DNA of 64,000 nucleotides from Sapria himalayana (Eukaryota; Streptophyta; Magnoliopsida; Malpighiales; Rafflesiaceae), in assembly GCA_029783825.1 (NCBI GenBank), contig JAREIK010000734.1:1-64000 (forward strand), in the 5' to 3' direction. Positions 36,665 to 49,256 of this stretch are shown here, one piece after another. How positions within the stretch are numbered: position 1 is the stretch's first letter; every line of letters starts with the position of its first letter. The translations under genes and the position numbers were made by a program. The notes beneath the pieces were generated by a model. It did no database searches, was not told the origin of the DNA, and was given only the letters and a program-made list of their open reading frames with translations.

Positions 36665-37880
36665 ATATATATAACTATATGTTTAACTATATATCTATAA
36701 CTATTTATTATTATTTGTATACCTATATAAAACACATTATAACTATATGTAACTATATTTGTAACTATGTAAACTATTTTTATAACTATAATTATAACTA
36801 TATATAACTATTTTTTTAACTATATAATAATTTATAACTATAAGTATAATTCTATATAACTATATTCCTAACAAAATATACTATATGTATAATAATATAT
36901 AACTATATATATTTGTATTTTACGATGTGTATAACTAAAAAAATGTTATATATAACTCATCTTAAACTACATACATATGTATAACTATATGTATAATAAA
37001 ATATAATTATATATAACTTTAATTATAACTAAATATACTAGAGGTATAAGAACATATTACTATAAATAATTATCTTTTACTATATGTATAACTATAAAAA
37101 TATTATACATAACTATATTTAAATATATAATTTACAACATATATTTAATATATATTTTTATATATTAGCATATAAAAATGTATTTAACTATATCTATACC
37201 TATACATAACTATATGTATAAATATATAAAATTTAATGAAAAAATATATATACCTACATGTATAAATATAAGTATAACTATATGTGTAGCTATATGTATA
37301 ACCACATGTAACTATATTTATAATTAAATGTATAACAACATACAACATTATGTTTAATTATATGTGTATAACTATTTATAAATATTTGTATAAATATATA
37401 AATCTTTATATAATTAAATATAAGTATATTTGTAACTATGTATACATATATGTCAGTCTATATATTTGTTTATAACTTTGTATACATTTATCTATAACTA
37501 CTTCTAACTGCTTGTATCGATATCTATATATAACTGTATGTTTAACTATAAATAACTCTTTATAACTATATATACTATATGTATAATAACATATAACTAT
37601 ATAAATTTGTATTTTATTATATGTACAACTATAAAAACTTTATATATAATTATATGCATAATAAATATATTTAAAACTATATAAAATTATATAAAACTAT
37701 ATGTTTTATCAATTCTATTTTTATAAATAAATGGATAACAACATATAACTATATATAACTTTTTAAAACTATAATTATAACTATATATTACTATGTATAA
37801 TTATATGTAACTATATTTTTAACTATATGTATAACAGTGTATGATGACTACATATAACTATGCGTTTAATTATTATTACG
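36665..37880. repeat. AT-rich tandem array, inverted relative to 31800-33480
   Basis: Made of TAACTATATGTATAAC-like words. Read on the minus strand it contains the same longer signature as the left array, including TATAGTTATGTATAGGTAT and ATATAAAAAT in the same order (about 37140-37250). The two arrays form a large imperfect inverted repeat with a spacer of about 3.2 kb. Confidence 0.75.
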
Positions 37881-39269
37881 TAAAAATATTTTACCAATTA
37901 AATTTTATCAATAGATTGAATCCATTAATAACTACGGACATAATACCATCAAAATTTCAATTTGGAGTTGCCCAACTGATTTAATAATGGGTTACCATAT
38001 GGTATTTTATAAACGATAAGATTAAACTATTGGATTAACAATAAAATTTTTGAATAGATTAAATTCTATTGATAAATTTTGCTAGGTGTTAAAGTTAGGT
38101 TATTAGAAATGGTATATATCTTGTTAAACATTAGCTAGGGACTTTTGCACACAAATTGGTGCAGCCAAAATATCTATCAGACAAAATATAACCCACACAC
38201 TAAATCATTTTTTATTAATTTTTTGTTAATTTTTCATCACTATATTTATTTTGTAGACTACCATAACAAACTACATGCATTCACTATCCAACTGCCTCAA
38301 AAAGTATGAAGCACTACATGCATATAATTGCCCACTACCTTTCCATACATGCATCCACTGTGCACATTGTCACATAGCTCATATCACATAACCACCTGAT
38401 TTATACAGCATAAATGTTAATAGTGGTGTTAAGCTATGTGGATTGTTGTGAACCTTTAACATGTGATGCTAACAACAGACAATATATATAAATATTTGGT
38501 AGTGACAAAGATAGTTCCAATTTATTTTTTTTGTGGAAAATAACGTTGCTTTGCTGTTTAATGAAGATTTTGGCCATAGTGTGGCCATTCAATGTGTGAT
38601 GATGTGATTCTTGTAATCTGGAACCAAATAGTGATCCATGTTGGTAGTGTCCACATCAGTTGGCACATTATAGTGCTGGTATTTTGGTAAGACGCTAGTA
38701 TTGCTTTCGTACATTAGTATTTTGTGTGATTAAAATTGCATGAAACTTTCATTTTAAAAAGTTTTGCATAAAATTATCATGAATTGTCTGTTTTATCTTT
38801 ATATCATTGTTAGTCTTAAATTTTAGAGAAGAAAATCGGAATGCTATTTGGTCAGCCATTGGTGCCATGGTTCAAATATAGGGCTACTTCTAATGACCTA
38901 ACCTGATCCAGAAGCTTAATTGTGTCGGATTTCCACCTCACATTGGTCTTCATCTTCGTGATGCCTTTTCCTTTCCACTTAACATGTCTTCCACTTCTTG
39001 TTGGCTTTTTGTTTTTGTTATTTTGTTGCAACTACCTTTTGAAGCATGGAGATTGGAACAATCATCTGCCTTGGAGGGATGACAAATCAATCTTCATAAT
39101 CATGTTATTAATTTTATTGATTTCAATTTAACGTGCAATAATGTTGTGAATTGAAATATTATAAACTTCTTTTATACATAAGAATACAATTTGTGTAGAG
39201 CACTAGAAGTTGAGTGGATCACATGCATTGCTTTGGTGATGTAGTTGGCCACCATCAAGATTCTGGTCT
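37881..39269. other. Right arm of element 2, no gene recognised
   Basis: Unique-looking DNA with one isolated TTAGCTAGGGACTTTT motif near 38128, a TGCAT-rich patch at 38270-38400, and a hydrophobic 69-codon plus frame at 38922-39131 that resembles nothing I know. In the transposon's own orientation this is upstream of TNP2. Confidence 0.4.
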
Positions 39270-39447
39270 TGCATGCTAGGCTCTGATTGTTTGTTTTTTA
39301 AAAGATGCAAGCTGTATGCAAGCTATTTTTTAAATGATTCTAGTACTGCATGATATGCTTTGATTGTTTATTTTTTAAAAAATTCAAGCTGTATGCAATT
39401 AATGCAAGCTATTTTTTATAAGATTATGGTATTGTATGCTAGGCTCT
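39270..39447 (+). repeat. Short tandem repeat, about 2.2 copies of 77-86 bp
   Basis: TGCATGCTAGGCTCTGATTG at 39270, a diverged copy at 39347, and the start of a third at 39433 (TGTATGCTAGGCTCTGG). Each full unit also contains CAAGCTGTATGCAA and GCAAGCTATTTTTTA. Confidence 0.8.
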
Positions 39448-39557
39448 GGACTTGTAATATTCAATTTTGTTTTGATTGTTTGTATAATTTTTATGGTTCA
39501 TATTTGAAAAGAAACCAAATTTTCCACTGATATTGTTGCAAAAAATTAACAAAAGTA
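39448..39557 (+). repeat. Direct repeat copy 2 (about 110 bp)
   Basis: Partner of 36495-36606. It directly follows the partial third unit of the tandem repeat ending at 39447. Confidence 0.8.
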
Positions 39558-40420
39558 AGTTTTTTTCCCTAGTGCAACAAGAATGGTGCTTTTCCTCTAG
39601 CTTTAGATGCTTATTTGAATGCTTCATTTTATTGTCTTCTTGTTTTCTTTTTCAATTATTGAATGGATTTCTCAAAGGATGCCGCATTTGATAATGGTTT
39701 CTAGATATGCGAGTTAAAGGCAGCTCTATCAAGTAGTAAATAATAGATCATTACTGAATGTGCAATTTCTAACAATTTAGAGGTGCCTAATGTCATTCCT
39801 CCTTTGCACTATGATTTTATGATATTTGAAGTATTGGCTTTTGGTGATCTTATTGGCAATGAATCTGATGTTATGGCTAGGGAGCTCTTAGTTTCTGTTA
39901 AAGTTTTTTTGGTCATCAATCTAGCTATGCTGTCTATTTGCTAGGGTTGCAAGGGAATCTTCCCTGGTGATAGCACATGTATAGGTTACTTTTGATAAAT
40001 TGACTTTTTTTCTGTTTTTTTTCCGAGTGATGTACAAAGATTATTATTCTTCATTGTGCTCAATTTGGAATGGGTATTACTCCCATACATAAGGTTGTGT
40101 AGTATTGCTCAATGTTTCATACATTAGGCATTCTATGCTTTTCTATGTTGGAGAAATAATGAGATTGAGTTTTAATGCTTATTGTTCCAAATAATTCCAT
40201 TTATAATGTTTTGAAAATAATTAAACTATATAAACTATGGTGAATTGTGTAATAATAGATATAGTATAAAAGAATTGAAGCATCCTAATACCAAGAGTTT
40301 TCTGTAGAATATTTATACATAGTCAAATATACTTTTGTATTTACGTGCATTTATATTATTGAGCAATTGTAGTTCCATAGTTGTGATGTTAAGATATAGA
40401 AGAAGAAAGAACAAAAAAAA
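39558..40420. other. Right arm of element 2, unique DNA without a gene
   Basis: Moderately complex sequence with gene-like composition at 39700-39960 but with stops in all frames I followed. Nothing was recognised. Confidence 0.4.
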
Positions 40421-40855
40421 CCATCCACGACAGAAACAAAAATGAAAATAGAAATGAGAAATAATGTGGTTCACTAATTGCTCAGTACGACTAGCTACAT
40501 CCACCAGAAAATACTTATGCATTACAGATTAAACCAAATCAGAAGTCTCATAGTATGTGCATTGCAGGAAATGCTCATGATAAATCAGATAGAGAGAGAG
40601 AGAAAAGATGAATAGTTCTAGATCATGAAAACTGTAACCCAAAAAAATAAAATACAAAATATTTTATATTAAAACATTTTTAGTTCAATTAACTAGAGAG
40701 GGTAAGATCATGAGACAGGTTAGGCATTACTCCAAAAATTTCGGTCCACTGACCGGTCAGCAGGAACTCTGTTATTGTGCTATTACTGCATCCTTAGCCT
40801 TTTAATATTTTCTTTCATGCACTTAAATGGAAATATTAAAATAAAAACATTTGGT
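40421..40855 (-). repeat. Dispersed repeat R, copy inside element 2 (AT-drifted)
   Basis: The minus strand matches the plus strand at 58573-58960 over most of its length. Shared blocks include GGATGCAG, TAGCACAATAA, CCGAAATTTTTGGAGTA, GTTGAACTATTCATC or its drifted form, GCATAAG then TTTTCTGGTGGA, GTAGCTAGTC, TACTGAGC and CTGTCGTGGATG. It has lost many CG and CNG sites present in the other copy. It may be a short interspersed element or captured host leader DNA. I cannot identify it further. Confidence 0.8.
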
Positions 40856-40869
40856 TATACCAATAGATT

Positions 40870-41440
40870 TTCAAAAAATATTATATATACAGAATATATA
40901 TTATGGTATATATATTTTTTTGTATATGTAACTATACATATATGCTGATGTATGTATGCACACACACATATATGTATATATATATTTGTACATATATACT
41001 ATAGTATTATATATAAGGTATAAGTTGTATTACATAATTTTACAGAATAGAATCTTGTTTTCTGTAGTATATATGTACATAGATACTATAGTATATATGT
41101 ATATATATACTACATTAGTATATATTTATCAAAACAAACCCTTTTTTATTTATTTATGTTAATTTGATTTATTGGTTTAATTTTCATACAGATATGGTAC
41201 CACAATGTTCTCCATACGATGCTTGTAGAAGCGAAAAGATTTTTCACTAGACATGACGCGGCGTGACTAGGACAGCTTTGATGCAATAGAAAGATGGTGA
41301 TCAAAGGATATGGGGGATAGAAAGCAATGTAAATTTCATGAACATATTTTAATTTCTACGATATCGTTAGATACATTGATGAAGAAGAATATGTAATAAA
41401 ATTTTATTATTTTTTTGTTTTAACTATGTTGCATATTGTA
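40870..41440 (-). repeat. Inverted counterpart of the left-arm unit of element 2
   Basis: On the minus strand it shows the same blocks as 21380-21740: an ATGTATCTA block, ACATTGCTTTCT, AGCTGTC, GTCTAGTGAAAAATC, GGTACCATATCTGTATG, and a TTTTGATAAATATATACT block. It lacks a triplet array. With the terminal repeats it makes an imperfect inverted repeat of about 0.9 kb at the element ends. Confidence 0.8.
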
Positions 41441-41479
41441 TCAAAATAATTTATTAATTGTTGTTTTTCAAAATTATAA

Positions 41480-41707
41480 ATTATGCTTGATAGGGTTGTT
41501 TCCCTCGAAATTTAGCTAGGGACATTTCTGTAGCTCTAAATTACAATAAAAATTAGCTTGGTAATATAAATTTAGCTAGGGACTTTTCTGTCGTTATGTT
41601 TCTGCTAGGGAATTTTTCCCTCATTAATATTTTACTACAAGCACTTTAACTTGGGAAAACTTCCGTCATTAATCAATCGTTATTAAATTTTAGCGATTGA
41701 GAAAACC
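41480..41707. promoter_or_regulatory. Right subterminal motif cluster of element 2
   Basis: TTTAGCTAGGGAC near 41511 and 41571, GCTAGGGAATTTTTCCCTC near 41608, and related copies toward the end. The orientation mirrors the left cluster. Confidence 0.65.
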
Positions 41708-41756
41708 CATTTAGCTAGGGATATTTGCCTAGCTATTTGGAATTTTTGTTATAGTG
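41708..41756 (-). repeat. Terminal inverted repeat of element 2, right
   Basis: On the minus strand it starts CACTATAACAAAAATTCC and continues AAATAGCTAGG, in register with the left end. The TCTA array resumes at 41757. Confidence 0.88.
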
Positions 41757-42240
41757 ATCTATCTATTTTAGAGTCTATTTGTAAAACTAACTATCTGTAT
41801 ATCTTTCTATCTATGTATGTATCTGACTATTTATATATCTATCTATTTATTTGTTGGCAATCTATTTGTCTATATTTTAGTGCATATATCTATCTATCGA
41901 TCTACTTGTCCATCTATCTACCTATATCTATCTAGATATCTTTCCATCTATATATATATTTTCTATCTATCTGTCTATCTATATATGTGTCTATATGTTT
42001 ATCTATATATCTATCTAATTATTTATTTACTTGTCTATCTATTTATCTATCTATATATTTATTTATATAACTACCTACCTATCTATATCTATCTATCTGT
42101 CTATCTATCTAACAACCTATCTATCAATCTAATGATCTATCTATATATCTAGCTATCAATCATTATAACTATCTTTCTATCTATTTGTATATCTATTTGT
42201 CTATCTATCTATATATCTATGTATCTATCTATCTATCTAT

Positions 42241-42258
42241 CTGTGTGTGTGTGTGTGA
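42241..42258. repeat. (GT)n tract
   Basis: Short GT run, followed at about 42272-42294 by a TA run. Confidence 0.9.
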
Positions 42259-43088
42259 GTGTGAATATATCTATATATATATATATATATATATCTGTCA
42301 ATCTATATTTCTATCTATCTTTCTTTCTTTCTTTCAATCTGTCTATTGATCTATCTATCTATATGTTAATTTATAAATCAATATATCTTTATTTCTTTCT
42401 ATCTATATATTTATTTACTATGTGTCAATCTAACTGTCTATCTATAAGTCTATCTATCAATCTATCTATCTATATATCAGGCTAATAATTGGTTTATATA
42501 TATATATATGTATATATCTATCTATCTATATATTTGTCTATCTATCTTTCTATATGTCAATCTATCTATATATCTATCTGCATATCTATCTATCTATCTA
42601 CATATGTGTCTATCTATCAATCTATCAATTATTCTATCATTCTATTAATCAATTTTCTTTTTATCTATTTATCTATCTAACTATGTATATGTCTATCAAT
42701 TTGTCTATATATCTGTCTATCAATCTCTCTATCAACCTATCTATCTATTTATCTTTCTATCTATCTATGTGTCTATCTATTTATCTATCTATCTATTTAT
42801 CTATCTATCTATATATATCTAATTGTTTATCTATATCTATCCCTGTCAAACTATCTATTTGTCTATATGTTTGTCTATTTGTCTATTTTTCTATTTTTCT
42901 ATCATTTTCTGTGTCAATTTGTTTATTTTTCTATCTATAAGTCTACCTACCTGCATAATTGTCTACTTATCTAACTACTTTCCTATCTGTCTATCTATCT
43001 ATCTATCTATCTATTTTATCATATATTTATCTATCTGTCCGTCTATATGTCTGTCTAATTTCTATCTATATATCTGTATATCTATTTA

Positions 43089-43125
<37 letters not shown>

Positions 43126-44182
43126 CAATATATCTATCTATCTATTAGTCTATCTATATGTATATCTACTTGGCTATTTAGCAATCGACCTATCAAACTT
43201 TCTAAGAATATATCTATAAATATGTCTATAAATCTATCTATTTTTCTATCTATCAAATTGTCTGTCTATTTATCTATCAATCTCTGTATCTTTATATCTA
43301 TATGTCTACCTATTTTTCTATCTATCTATTTATCTATCTATTATTCTATCAATTTTTATATCAATTTGTCTATCAATCTCAAATCATTTATCAGACTATC
43401 TATATGTCTATCTATCTATCTATCATTTTATTTATCTATCTATCTATCTATCTATCTCTATATATATTTGTATATCAATCTGTTTATCTATATCTCGAAT
43501 AATATATCTGTCTGTCTATCAATCTCTCTATATGCATATCCATCTATCTATCTATCTGGCTAATAATCTACATATTTATCTATCTATATATCTATATAAT
43601 ATGTCTATATATCTTTCTATCTATCTGTCTAATTATCTTTGTATCTATTTATCGATCTATATATCTATTTATGTATCTATAATTCTATCTCTCTATCTTT
43701 CTGTATATATTTCTATATATCTATATATCTATCTGTCTAACTATCTATTAGTCTATCTATTGGTCTATCTTTCTCCCTATCTTTTTATTTACATATATAT
43801 ATATATATATATATATCTATCTATCTATCTTTCTATATGTATATCTATTTGTCTATCTATTTATCTATCTATCTATCTATTTAATTATTTGTTTATTTAT
43901 TTGTCGAATGATACGTCAATGTATCTATCTATCTATTGAATGGTATATATATTTGTATATCTAACTATCTATATTTTGAATGGTTTATATATTTGTATAT
44001 CTATCTATCTAATTGTATATTAATTTATCTATCTATCTCACCATTAATCTGTTTATTAATTTGTCTATCTATATACCCATCAATTTGTGTATTATTATTT
44101 TTATAAATTTGTATATCTATGTGTCTTCAAATTTATATTTTTATCTATCTATCGATTTATCTATCTATATATCTATTTATAT

Positions 44183-44219
<37 letters not shown>

Positions 44220-44521
44220 AATCTATCTATCTATCTTTCATTCTATATATCTAACTTTCTATATATCTAACTATCTGTAGTTATATCTATATATCGTTCT
44301 AACTATATATCTATCTATCTATCTATATATATATCTATTAGTCTATCTATCTGACTATCTATTTGACTATCTATATTTCTATCTTTCTATCTTTCTATCT
44401 ATCTATTTGTCTTTTTATCTATTAGTCTTTCTATCTTTTTATCTATCTATCTAACTATCTTTCTTTCTATATAACTATCTATCCAATCTAACTATCAATA
44501 TGTCCTTCAATCTATATATCC

Positions 44522-44524
<3 letters not shown>

Positions 44525-44562
<38 letters not shown>
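44525..44562. repeat. (TA)n tract, 38 bp
   Basis: Pure TA run in segment C. Other TA runs lie near 43096, 43794, 44188, 45603, 49224, 51638 and 58098. Confidence 0.95.
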
Positions 44563-44565
<3 letters not shown>

Positions 44566-47500
44566 ATTTATCTTTATATCTATTTGTCTATCTATCTATT
44601 TATCTATCCATTTATCAATATGTATATCAATTTCAATATCTATCTGTGTATATATTTATCTATCTATCTATCTATATGTCTTTCTAGTTGTCTATCTATT
44701 TGTCTGTGTATATATCTATCTATCTTTCTATCAAGATAACTATATATCTTTCTATCTATCTATCTATTAGTTTATTTATCTATCTATATAATGATCTATC
44801 TATCTATCTATTTATCTATTTATTTATCTATCTATCTATATGTCAGTCTGTCTATCTTTATATTTAATTATCTATCTATCTTTATATCTATCTATGTATC
44901 TTTCTGTTTATATATATGTCTATTTTCTTTCTATCTAACTAATAAACTATCTATATATCTATTTCTCTATCTATATATCTATCTATCTATCTATCGTCTG
45001 TCTATCTATTTTTCTATCTATCTGTCTATCTATCTATCTATCCATCAATCGATCTATCTATCTATCTATCTGTTTATCTATATAGCTATCTATCCATTAG
45101 TTTGTCTATGTGTCTATTTATCTTTTTAACAATTTGTCTAACTATCAATCTAAATATCATTATATTGATATATATGTTTGTCTCTATCTATCTATTTATC
45201 TATCTGTCTATTTATCTTTTTATATATTTGTCTATCTCTCTATCTATCAATATGTCTATCTATCTATCTATATAATTATTTATCTATGAGTGAATATATC
45301 TATCTTTCTATTTGTTTATCTATCTATCTGTCTATCAGTTTTTCAATATTTCTAACTATTTCATTATTTATGTATCTATCTATCTATTTATGCATCTATG
45401 TATCAATCTTATTATTAAATCTATCAATATGTATTTCTATGTCTATAAATCTATCTATCTAAATATTTGTCTCACTATATGTCTATCTATCTATCTATAT
45501 ATTTGTCTATCTATCTAATTATAAATCAGTCAATCAATCTATTAATATGTTCTTCTATCTCTATCTATTTGTCTCTATATCTGTCTATATGTTTATCTAT
45601 CTATATATATATATATATCAGGCAATTGATAAGCCTATTGAATTATCTATCTATCTATCTATCTCTCTCCTCTCTTTATCTTTCTATCTAATAACATGTC
45701 TATCTATCTAAATGATATATCTATCTATTTATATATTTATTTATTTATCTATTTATCTATCTATCTTTTTATATAATTGTATATCTATCTTTCTATCTAA
45801 TTGTCTATTAATCTATCTATCTATTTGTATTTCTATCTATCTATATATCTATTAGACTATCTATCTATTTATATACATATTTATCAATCTGTATATCTAT
45901 ATGTTTATCTAATTGTCTATATATCTCTCTATCTATCTATCTATATGTCTATCTATCTATCTATATGTCTATCTATCTATCTATTTGTATGACTATCTTC
46001 TTTTCTATCTTTCTATCTATATGTATATATATATATATATCTCTATATTTATCTATCTATTAGTCTATCTATTTGTTTATCTATTTATATATCTATCTAT
46101 CTATCTATCTATGTGTTTGTCTATCTATCGATCGATCTATATATCTATCTATCTGTCTGTCTGTCTGTCTATCAGTCTATCTATCAATCTTTATATCAAT
46201 CTATCTATCAATCTATCTAATAATCAATCTTTAAATCTGCCTATCTATTTGGTTAAATATTTGTCTATCTATTTATCTATCTATCCATTTATGAATCTAT
46301 CTATTTATTTTTTAAATAAATGCCTATCAAAGTGTCTATCAATCTTTTTATCTATTTGTCTATCTATTTGACTGTCTATCTATTTGACTATCTATATATC
46401 TATCTATTTATTTATTTATCTGTTGGTAAATCTATCTATTTATGAATCTCTCTATCTATTTATAAATGTCTATCTATTTAATAATGTAACTGTATATCTA
46501 TCTATTTATTTAATAATCTTTATATCTATCTATCTAACTACCAGTATATCTTTCTTTCTATCCATCTATCTACTATTTAATTTTCAATCTATTTGTATAT
46601 ATATCTATTTATATATCTATCTATGTATGTATAAATATGTCTATTTATTTATTTATCTATCTATCTATATATCTATCAATCTATATCCATCCATGTATAA
46701 GTCTATCCATATGTTGATCTATATTGCTAAATATCTGTCTATCTTTCTGTATTCCTATATGTCAATTTATTTGTTTATCTATTTGTATATCTATCTGTCT
46801 ATTTGACTATATAATATCATATGTATCTATCTATTTATCTAACTATCTTTATCTTTCTATCTATATTTTTATCAAACTATATATGTATCTTTTTATCTTT
46901 TTATCTATCAATCTACCTATCTATCGATCTATTTAATAATATATCTATCAATTAAACAATCTATCTATCTATTTATCTATCTATCTATCCTTCTATCCAA
47001 CTATTTGTATATCTATTTGTATAACTATCTATCAATCTCTCTCTATATTTACCTATCTATCTATTTTTCTATCTTTCTGTCTTTCAATCTATTTATATAT
47101 ATGTTTTTAAATCAATCTATCTATCTAACTATTTGTAAAATCTATCTGTTTATCTATTTATATATCTATCTATAAATCAATCATTTAGTCTATCTGTCTA
47201 TCTTATATGTCTATCTATCTATGTATCTATCGTTCTATCTATCTATGTATCTATCGTTCTATCTTATATGTCTATCATTTATCTATTTGCCTATTTATCT
47301 CTCTTTCTATCTGTCTATTTATCTTTCCACCCATCTATCTATTTATCTATCTAACTATCTTTAATTTATCTTTCTATCTATTATTCTATTTTTATGCATA
47401 TCTATCTATCTATCTATGTATGTTTTTATCTATCTCCCTATCTATCTTTCTATCTTTTTTTCTATCTATCTATCTATCTATTTATCAATCTATCTATGAA

Positions 47501-48514
47501 TCTATGTATCATTTTTTCTATACAACTATTTAAATATCTATCTATCTATTTGTCTATTTATTTGTCTATCTCTCTATTTATATGTCTATATAGTTATCTA
47601 TCTATTTATGTGTTTATCTATCTATCTATCATTCTATCTATCTTTCTATCTATATATCTATCTATCTATATATCTATCTATCTAACTATCTATCTATCAT
47701 TCTATCTACTTGTCTATCTATCAGGTCTATCTATCAGTCTATCTCTCTATTTATGTATCTAACTATCTATCTTTATACCTATTTGTCTATCTTTATGTTT
47801 ATCTATCTGTCTATTAATCTATCTATTAATTTGTCAATCACTCTTTCTATCAATCTATATTTCAATCAATCTATCAATCTTTCTATCAATCTTTCAAACT
47901 TTTTCTCTATCTATTTGTCTATGTATATGTCTATCTATCTATCTGTCTATCTATCTGCCTATTTATATTTTTATCTATTTTCCTATCTATCTATATATAT
48001 ATCTCTCTATCTATCTATCTATTTCGTTTTTTTATCTATCTGTCTTTCTAACTATTTATTTTCTTTCTATGTATCCATCTATCTCTTTATATATCTAACT
48101 ACTATTTATATATTTATTTGTCTATTTATTTGTCTATTTATTTGTCTATCTATCTACCTATCTATATGTATTTCTATCTATTTATTTATCTATTTATCCC
48201 CCTATCTATTTATCTCACTTTTTATTTGTCTATCATTTAGTCTTACAATCTTTCTTTCAATCTATCTATTAATCTATCTATCCAACTATCTATCTATATG
48301 TCAACCTTTCTATCTATCTATTTGTCTATTTGTCTATCTATCTATCTATTTGTCCATCCATCTATCTGTCTATCTGTCTATCAATCTCTCTATCTATCTG
48401 TCTTTCTATTTGTCGATCTATATGTTTATATATATTTCTATATATTTAACTATCTATCTATTGATATGTCTTTCTTTAGTCTATCTATCTATCTATTTAT
48501 CAGTCTATCTATTT

Positions 48515-48518
<4 letters not shown>

Positions 48519-48560
<42 letters not shown>
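48519..48560. repeat. (TA)n tract, 42 bp
   Basis: Pure AT run, one of the longest dinucleotide tracts in segment C. Confidence 0.95.
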
Positions 48561-48562
<2 letters not shown>

Positions 48563-49221
48563 ATCTATCTATCTATATGTCTATATATCTATCAATCTAT
48601 CATTATATCTAACTAATTATTTATCTATCGGGCTATCTATTTATTTGTCCATCTATCTATCTATATTTATATCTATTATCTATATATCAATATGTCTATC
48701 TATATATCTATCTATCTCTGACTATCAATCTATCTATCAATTTGTTTATCCAACTTTCTATCTATTTGTATAACCATCTATCTATCTATCTATCTATCTG
48801 GATGTCTGTCTAGCTATCTATCTTTTTGTCAAAATTTTATCTATCTATCTATCTAGCCATCTATCGATCTAACTAATTATATATTTGTATATCTATTTAT
48901 CTATATATCTAGCTATCTATTACTCTATATATATTTGACTATCTATCTGTTTTTTATCTATTTTTTATCTATCATTATAACTATCTATGTATCTATCTGT
49001 CTATCTATCTATATATCAATCTGTCTATCTATCTATCTGTTTGTCTATCAATATTTTTATCAATTTGTATATCAATCAACCTTTCAGTCTATCTTTCAAT
49101 CTATCTTTCTATTTGTCTATTTATCTTTATATCTATTTTTCTATCTATCTATCTATCCATCTATCTATCTATTTAACTATCTACCTATATATATCTATCT
49201 ATCTCTTAATATATCTATTTA

Positions 49222-49256
<35 letters not shown>

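Larger units (their letters stand above)
20787..41756 (-). mobile_element. CACTA (En/Spm) transposon, element 2, 21.0 kb, degenerate autonomous type
   Basis: The left end reads TACTAAAAGAAAAAT (first C of CACTA changed to T). The right end, read on the minus strand, starts CACTATAACAAAAATTCC. After these the two ends share ATAGCTA, GG-AAAT and CCCTAGC in register for about 48 bp. The resemblance continues inward as an imperfect inverted repeat of roughly 0.9 kb. Subterminal GCTAGGGA and GCGACGGA motifs lie at both ends. On the minus strand it carries TNP2 and Transposase_24 pseudogenes in the usual CACTA order. It is large for the family because of triplicated left-arm units, AT-rich tandem arrays and other insertions in the right arm. 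A 3-bp target duplication is not evident (TTA left, ATC right). Confidence 0.9.

Noticed and set aside
40313..40522. 69-codon minus frame as a gene
   Set aside because: It overlaps the dispersed repeat R; the matching stretch in the other copy near 58.9 kb is not open in that frame.
42219..42480. Repeated units as a CRISPR array
   Set aside because: No direct repeats of 23-47 bp with unique spacers of constant length; the DNA is a eukaryotic microsatellite.
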